Positions 59,680 through 64,000 of a stretch of DNA of 64,000 nt are shown piece by piece. Position 1 is the first letter of the stretch. Every line of letters starts with the position of its first letter. The position numbers were made by a program, and so were the translations under genes. The stretch lies in assembly GCA_944332455.1 (NCBI GenBank), contig CALVJY010000006.1, positions 1 through 64,000 of the forward strand, read 5' to 3'. The stretch comes from an uncultured Clostridia bacterium (GTDB lineage Bacteria > Bacillota > Clostridia > Christensenellales > HGM11417). Under the pieces are notes generated by a model. It was given only the letters and a program-made list of their open reading frames with translations, searched no databases and was not told the origin of the DNA.

Positions 59680-61743
59680 TTATTTCTCCCTTTCGGCGTT
59701 CAGCTTTTCCACGATCTTGCCCACCAGCATGGCGGGCACTTCCTCGTAGCGGGCCTCGGCCATGGAGAAACTTCCCCGGCCCTGGGTCATGCTGCGAAGG
59801 TCGGTGGCATAGGTGAACACCTCGGCCAGCGGGGCCTCGGCGTGGATGACCTGGAAGCCGTCCCCCGAATCCATGCCCAGAATGCGGCCTCGCCGCTTGT
59901 TCAGATCCCCCATGATGTCGCCGATGTAGTTTTCGGGCACCCGGATCTCCAGGCTGTAGATGGGCTCGAGCAGCACGGGCGAGGCGTTCTTGAGTTCCTT
60001 GAAGGCCAGATGGGCCGCCACCTTGAAGGCCTCTTCCGAGCTGTCCACGGGGTGGAAACTGCCGTCATAGAGCACCGCCCTGAGGCCGGTGACCGGGCAT
60101 CCGGCCAGCACGCCCTTGTTCAGGCACTCGCGCAGCCCCTTTTCGACGGCGGGGATGTAGTTCTTGGGCACGGTGCCGCCCACCACCTCGTCGGCGAACT
60201 CGAATCCCTCCTCGCAGGGCTCGAAGCGGATCTTGCAGTGCCCGTACTGGCCGTGGCCGCCCGACTGCTTTTTGTGCTTGCCCTCGGCCTGGATGGTCTT
60301 GCGGATGGTCTCGCGGTAGGGCACGGCGGGCACGCTGAGCACGGCGTCGGCGTTGAATTTGGATTTGAGTTTTTTGCACAGGACGTCCAGCTGGGTCTCG
60401 CCCAGGCCGCTCAAGATGGCCTGATTGGTGTCGGCGTTCTTGGAGACCGAGAAGGTCAGATCTTCCTCGGCCAGCTTGTTCAGGCCGGAGAACACCTTGT
60501 CCTCGTCCCCGGTCTTGGCCGCGGCGATGCACATGGACAGCACGGGCTTGGGGAACTCGATGGCCGGGAACTTGACCTTGCGGGCGGGATCGCACAGGGT
60601 GTCCCCCGTGCCGGTCACGGCCAGCTTGGCAAAGGCCCCGATGTCGCCGGCGTTCAGCTGCTCGGCGGTCTCCTGCTTCTTGCCCTTGGGGATCAGCACC
60701 GAGCTGACCCGCTCGGCCTTTTCCTTGTTGGCGTTCCAGAGGTTGGCCCCGCTCTTGACCGAGCCGGAGACCACCTTGAAGAAGTTCAGCTTGCCCACAA
60801 AGGGGTCGGCCACGGTCTTGAAGACCTGGGCGGCAAAGGGGGCGTCGGTCTTGCAGGCGATCTCCACGGGCTCCCCCTTTTCGTCCTCGGCCATCACCGT
60901 CTTCCTGGCGTCGGGGGCGGGCATGACGCGGACGATCTCCGACATCAGGTTGAACACCCCCTTGTTGGTCAGGGCGGAGCCGGCCAGCAGGGGATAGACC
61001 GAGCGGTTGGCGATGCCCTTGGTGACGCCCTGCTTGACCTCGTCGGGGGTCAGCGCCTCGCCGGAAAAGAACTTTTCCAGCAGGTCGTCGTCGTTTTCGG
61101 CCGCGGTCTCGTTCAGCTGGGAGAGGATCTGCTCCAGCTCCTCCGCATATTCGGCCGGAACGTCCACCTGCTTGGGGCCGGCGTCGGTAAAGCGGAAGGC
61201 CGTGCGCTCCAGCACGTTGATGTAGCCGGCCATCTTGGTCCCCTCCATCAGCGGGATGGAGATGGGTGCGATCTTGTGGGGATATTTTTCCTCCAGGGCC
61301 CGGACGGTGCCCAGGTAATCGGCGTTTTCCTTGTCCATCTGGTTGACGAAGATCATGGCGGGCAGCCCCTTTTTCTGGAGGGCGTCCATGGCCTTTTCCA
61401 CCCCCACCGGCACCGAGCCGTTGGCGGCGATCACCACCAGTCCGCTGTCCGCCGCGCAGAGGGCCTGGATGAACTCTCCCTCGAAGTCGAAAAAGCCGGG
61501 GACGTCCAGCAGGTTGATCTTGACGTTTTCCCACACGGCGTAGCAGATGCCGGCAGACATCGAGATCTTGCGGGCGATCTCCTGTTCGTCAAAGTCCATG
61601 CAGGAGGTGCCGTCGGCCACCTTGCCCAGCCGGTCAATGGTCTTCGCGTTGTACAGGATGGCCTCGCACAGCGTGGTCTTGCCCTCGCCGCCATGACCGA
61701 TGACGGCGACGTTTCGGATGTTCTGAGTGTCGAATGTCGTCAT
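59680..61743 (-). CDS. EF-G-like translational GTPase
   Basis: The protein of 687 residues has the EF-G layout: G domain (about 1-270), domain II (about 290-380), domains III-V with SGGHGQYGHCKIRFEP (domain IV) and RGRILGMD (domain V). Unusual nucleotide motifs mark it as an EF-G-like paralogue rather than the main factor: P-loop GHGGEGKTT, DVPGF where EF-G has DTPGH, and NQMD for NKXD. Such paralogues are common in Clostridia and their function is unclear. I chose ATG 61743 with AAGGGG upstream. It has its own promoter and is not in a ribosomal protein operon. Confidence 0.88.
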   Translation of the reverse strand: MTTFDTQNIRNVAVIGHGGEGKTTLCEAILYNAKTIDRLGKVADGTSCMDFDEQEIARKISMSAGICYAVWENVKINLLDVPGFFDFEGEFIQALCAADSGLVVIAANGSVPVGVEKAMDALQKKGLPAMIFVNQMDKENADYLGTVRALEEKYPHKIAPISIPLMEGTKMAGYINVLERTAFRFTDAGPKQVDVPAEYAEELEQILSQLNETAAENDDDLLEKFFSGEALTPDEVKQGVTKGIANRSVYPLLAGSALTNKGVFNLMSEIVRVMPAPDARKTVMAEDEKGEPVEIACKTDAPFAAQVFKTVADPFVGKLNFFKVVSGSVKSGANLWNANKEKAERVSSVLIPKGKKQETAEQLNAGDIGAFAKLAVTGTGDTLCDPARKVKFPAIEFPKPVLSMCIAAAKTGDEDKVFSGLNKLAEEDLTFSVSKNADTNQAILSGLGETQLDVLCKKLKSKFNADAVLSVPAVPYRETIRKTIQAEGKHKKQSGGHGQYGHCKIRFEPCEEGFEFADEVVGGTVPKNYIPAVEKGLRECLNKGVLAGCPVTGLRAVLYDGSFHPVDSSEEAFKVAAHLAFKELKNASPVLLEPIYSLEIRVPENYIGDIMGDLNKRRGRILGMDSGDGFQVIHAEAPLAEVFTYATDLRSMTQGRGSFSMAEARYEEVPAMLVGKIVEKLNAEREK

Positions 61744-61791
61744 ACTTTTCCCCTTTGCTTGAAGCAAGCTGCAAAAAAATTCGGTGCTACT

Positions 61792-61820
61792 ATTATACCG
61801 CAAATCCGTCCGGATTTCAA
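61792..61820 (-). promoter_or_regulatory. Promoter of the EF-G-like gene
   Basis: On the minus strand TTGAAA (61815-61820) and TATAAT (61792-61797) are 17 bases apart. The leader contains a GCTTG/CAAGC inverted repeat just before the ribosome-binding site. Confidence 0.75.
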
Positions 61821-62018
61821 GTCTTATTCAAAAATTCTCCGGAAGTTATCATAAAATTGTTCCGCATCCCCCGTTTTCCGGCGGATTTCAGGCGATTTCA
61901 GAAAAATAATTGCTGTCAGATTTTTCTTTTTTTCGGGACGTCGGGCCCTTTTGCCCGCCGCGCTTCCTCCCCGCCTTATGGATCTCACCGCCGCCGCGCT
62001 TCCTTCCCGCCTTCCGAC

Positions 62019-62813
62019 TCACCGCCGCCGCACCGAAAAGCAGGGCGGGAACAGGGAGCAAAGCACGGCCCGGTACCGGTCGGCCAGCGCCCCGGAGGCG
62101 TCCGCAAATTCCACTTCGGACTCCCCCGCCGGACGGGTCAGTCCGTACTCGCGCAGGAGGGCTTCCGCCCTTCTGGCCACCCCCTCGTTGCCGTCGAAGG
62201 CGGGCAGAAATTTTTCGAACAAGGGGCGGATGAGGGCGTAGTGGGTGCAGCCCAGCACCGCGGCCTCGGCCTCGGGGTGGGGAGCCAGCGCCTCCCGGAC
62301 GGCCTCCTCCAGGGCGGCAGGCCGGAAGATGTCGGCCTCGATCCGGGCGGCCAGGCCGGGCTGGGGGGCCACGATCAGCCGGCCCTCCCCGCAGCGGGCG
62401 CACAGCGTGCGGAATTTGCGGCGGCAGGCTGTGGCCGGGGTGGTCAGCACCAGCACCTTGCCCCGGGTGGCCGCGACGGCGGGCTTGACGGCGGGCTCCA
62501 CCCCCAAAAGGGCGGGATACCAGGCGCGGACGGCCTCCGCCGCCGCGTTGGTGGCGGCGTTGCACCCCAGCACCACGGCCTTGCACCCCAGGTCCAGCAG
62601 GCGGCGCACCCCCGCCTCGGTGAGATCGCGGATCTCCTCCTCGCTCCGGCTCCCGTAGGGCGCGTGCGCGGGATCGGAGAGGTAGACGAACCGCTCCCCC
62701 CTCAGCCTCCGCAGCAGCGCGGCCAGCACGCTTAAGCCCCCCATGCCGCTGTCGAACACCCCGATGGGGGCAAACCGGTCCCGGTCCGACCATCCTTTTG
62801 CATTTTCCTTCAT
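62019..62813 (-). CDS. murI: Glutamate racemase
   Basis: The 264-residue enzyme has PIGVFDSGMGGLSVL (about 16-30), APYGSRS, and the two catalytic cysteine motifs GCNAATN (Cys84) and GCTHY (Cys188). It converts L-glutamate to D-glutamate for peptidoglycan. Length is normal; the C-terminus is Arg-rich. GGAGG precedes the ATG. It is monocistronic, so regulation is not evident. Confidence 0.95.
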   Translation of the reverse strand: MKENAKGWSDRDRFAPIGVFDSGMGGLSVLAALLRRLRGERFVYLSDPAHAPYGSRSEEEIRDLTEAGVRRLLDLGCKAVVLGCNAATNAAAEAVRAWYPALLGVEPAVKPAVAATRGKVLVLTTPATACRRKFRTLCARCGEGRLIVAPQPGLAARIEADIFRPAALEEAVREALAPHPEAEAAVLGCTHYALIRPLFEKFLPAFDGNEGVARRAEALLREYGLTRPAGESEVEFADASGALADRYRAVLCSLFPPCFSVRRR

Positions 62814-62872
62814 GGCGGCCTCCTTTCTTCCCTTTCACTCTATGCGAAAGCCCCCGGAAAAAGGCCGGTCAC

Positions 62873-62902
62873 AGAAAAAAAACCGCTCTTTTTGAGCGGT
62901 TT
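62873..62902 (-). terminator. Classic rho-independent terminator
   Basis: AACCGCT and AGCGGTT enclose a short A/T loop, followed on the minus strand by eight or more Ts. It ends minus-strand transcription before murI, some 300 bases after the lipid kinase gene. Confidence 0.8.
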
Positions 62903-63032
62903 CCCCTTCTGCCGAAATCTGATTTATACCGTTCACCGCGAATTCGCCCTCCTTCAGCCCCTGACGGAAAACACCTTTCCGGACAGGCCGTGAACCGGGC
63001 AAAGGAGCCGTACGGCAAAGCGCGTAAATTGC

Positions 63033-63061
63033 TTTACAATCCAGGCGAAATCCTTTACAAT
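63033..63061 (+). promoter_or_regulatory. Plus-strand promoter without a recognised gene
   Basis: TTTACA (63033-63038) and TACAAT (63056-63061) are 17 bases apart. It points at a 21-codon frame and a hairpin only. Confidence 0.55.
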
Positions 63062-63121
63062 AAAAGAGAGACGGCTTCCGGCGCGGCGCCTCAGAGGCCG
63101 AACCTTCGCAGACGACCCGTG

Positions 63122-63187
63122 ATGGATTTTCGCGATCTGTTTCGTCCGGATCCCCGCCCCGCGGCGGTTGCGGACAAAGACCTGTGA
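63122..63187 (+). other. Possible 21-residue small ORF or small RNA
   Basis: A short frame (MDFRDLFRPDPRPAAVADKDL) follows the orphan promoter by about 60 bases and ends at a hairpin. There is no ribosome-binding site, so an untranslated RNA of about 145 bases is at least as likely. Evidence is only positional. Confidence 0.3.
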
Positions 63188-63210
63188 AAGGCGGAAGGGC
63201 TTTCCGCCTT
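63188..63210. terminator. Hairpin between the small RNA candidate and the lipid kinase gene
   Basis: AAGGCGGAA and TTCCGCCTT form a nine-base stem, five bases after the kinase stop. It could end transcription in both directions, though a long T run is lacking. Confidence 0.6.
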
Positions 63211-63214
63211 CTCC

Positions 63215-64000
63215 CTACTTCTGCTCCTTCGGGGGAGGCAGAAACATCCTCAGCTTGTCTTTGACCACTTCGCACCGGAACTGCTGGTTGTACAGCAGCT
63301 CGCCGTCGGCGTTGATGACCGGCTTGGCGTCGGTCAGGAACTCCACCTTTTCGCAGCGGAAGTGGTCCACGAACTCGTAGGAGAGCAGCTTGCCGTTGAA
63401 AAAGCCCAGCAGGGCCTTGGGGATCCGCCTCCGCTTGATCTCGTTGACGATGACCACGTCCAGCTTGCCGTCCCGGATGTCGGACTTGGGGGAGATGTTC
63501 ATGCCCCCGCCGATGTAGTTGCCGTTGCACACCGCGGTGATCATGGCCGAATGTTCCCGGGCCTCGGGCTCGTCGTCCAGGCGGATGCGGTAATGGTTCC
63601 ACCGGAACTTGAACAGGGAGACGATCAGGGACTTGTAGTACTGCATTTTGCCCTTTAAGATCTTGCCCCGGGCGGCCCGCTCGAGCACCTCCACGTCGAT
63701 GCCCATGCCGGTGACGTTCATCACCCGCAGGTCGTTGAGGGCGATGAAGTCCACAAAGGAGGCCGGCTGGTTCAGCACGATGTCCATGGCCTTTTCGACG
63801 TCGTTGGCCGGGATGCCGGCGGCCTTGGCGAAGTCGTTGCCGGTGCCGCAGGGCAGCAGCCCCAGCCGGACGTTGTCGAAGTTTTCGATGCCGTTCAGGA
63901 CCTCGTGCAGGGTGCCGTCCCCGCCCAGGCACAGAAGATCGGCCTTCTCCCGGCTCAGTTCCCGGACCAGCTCGGCCGCGTGGCCGGCATAGCGGGTGCC
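63215..64000 (-). CDS. Diacylglycerol/lipid kinase, DagK/YegS family (5' end outside window)
   Basis: The frame is open to the window edge, so the N-terminus is missing; 261 codons are visible before the stop. It contains LGGDGTLHEVLNG and PCGTGNDFAKA, the catalytic GGDGT and GTGND motifs of the diacylglycerol kinase catalytic domain, and a C-terminal beta domain with GGGMNISP and INADGELL (about residues 140-250 of the visible part). These enzymes phosphorylate diacylglycerol or related lipids for recycling into membrane phospholipid. A start at 63787 would omit the catalytic motif and is wrong. Confidence 0.93.
   Translation of the reverse strand, partial: GTRYAGHAAELVRELSREKADLLCLGGDGTLHEVLNGIENFDNVRLGLLPCGTGNDFAKAAGIPANDVEKAMDIVLNQPASFVDFIALNDLRVMNVTGMGIDVEVLERAARGKILKGKMQYYKSLIVSLFKFRWNHYRIRLDDEPEAREHSAMITAVCNGNYIGGGMNISPKSDIRDGKLDVVIVNEIKRRRIPKALLGFFNGKLLSYEFVDHFRCEKVEFLTDAKPVINADGELLYNQQFRCEVVKDKLRMFLPPPKEQK

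Noticed and set aside
63215-63787. A separate 190-residue gene starting at 63787
   Set aside because: The frame continues upstream to the window edge through the GGDGT and GTGND motifs, so 63787 is an internal Met.

Overview
The window reads as a high-GC Gram-positive anaerobe of the Clostridia. I infer a gut Christensenellales/Borkfalkiaceae-like organism, but no sequence search was possible. The support is strong AGGAGG ribosome-binding sites, Bacillota-type lipoprotein signals, ABC sugar importers with no local ATPase, Rex, a CwlD-like amidase, a DUF378 protein and the trmN6-like/rsmI pair. No rRNA, tRNA, CRISPR array or prophage was seen.

Bases 1-33,760 and 41,468-57,051 hold four versions of one carbohydrate-use module, nearly all on the minus strand. 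A full module has a regulator, a lipoprotein solute-binding protein (SBP), a MalF-type permease, a MalG-type permease, a large secreted lipoprotein, a surface protein with a cysteine-containing C-terminal anchor, and glycosidases. Locus 1 (1-8,846) has an AraC regulator, GH37 trehalase-like enzyme, SBP, two permeases, anchored protein and a partial lipoprotein glycosidase. Locus 2 (10,039-19,085) is damaged: the SBP is absent and both a permease and a divergent regulator have lost their 5' ends at one junction. Locus 3 (21,561-33,760) has GH38, SBP, two permeases, a GxGYxYP lipoprotein and an anchored protein, with a divergent GntR/LacI-type regulator; a GH78 gene with its own promoter lies between loci 2 and 3. 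Locus 4 (41,468-57,051) has SBP, two permeases, two paralogous lipoproteins, an anchored protein, then a GH106-like enzyme overlapping a second GH38 gene, and a divergent regulator.

Between loci 1 and 2 lies insertion-sequence debris: an IS3-family transposase tail whose terminal segment occurs three times in tandem, and an IS200-type element with a shortened transposase.

Bases 34,010-41,467 are housekeeping and small genes: aminotransferase plus Lrp regulator, Rex, two small proteins, two paralogous XRE regulators facing a small gene, and a CwlD-like amidase. This stretch is rich in unusual non-coding DNA: diverged tandem repeats, a regular array of eight hairpins, perfect DnaA boxes, and an orphan structured RNA with its own promoter and terminator.

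Bases 57,524-64,000 are housekeeping: rsmI, the trmN6-like methyltransferase, an EF-G-like GTPase, murI and a partial lipid kinase. Several intergenic regions hold locus-specific tandem repeats of 40-96 bases.
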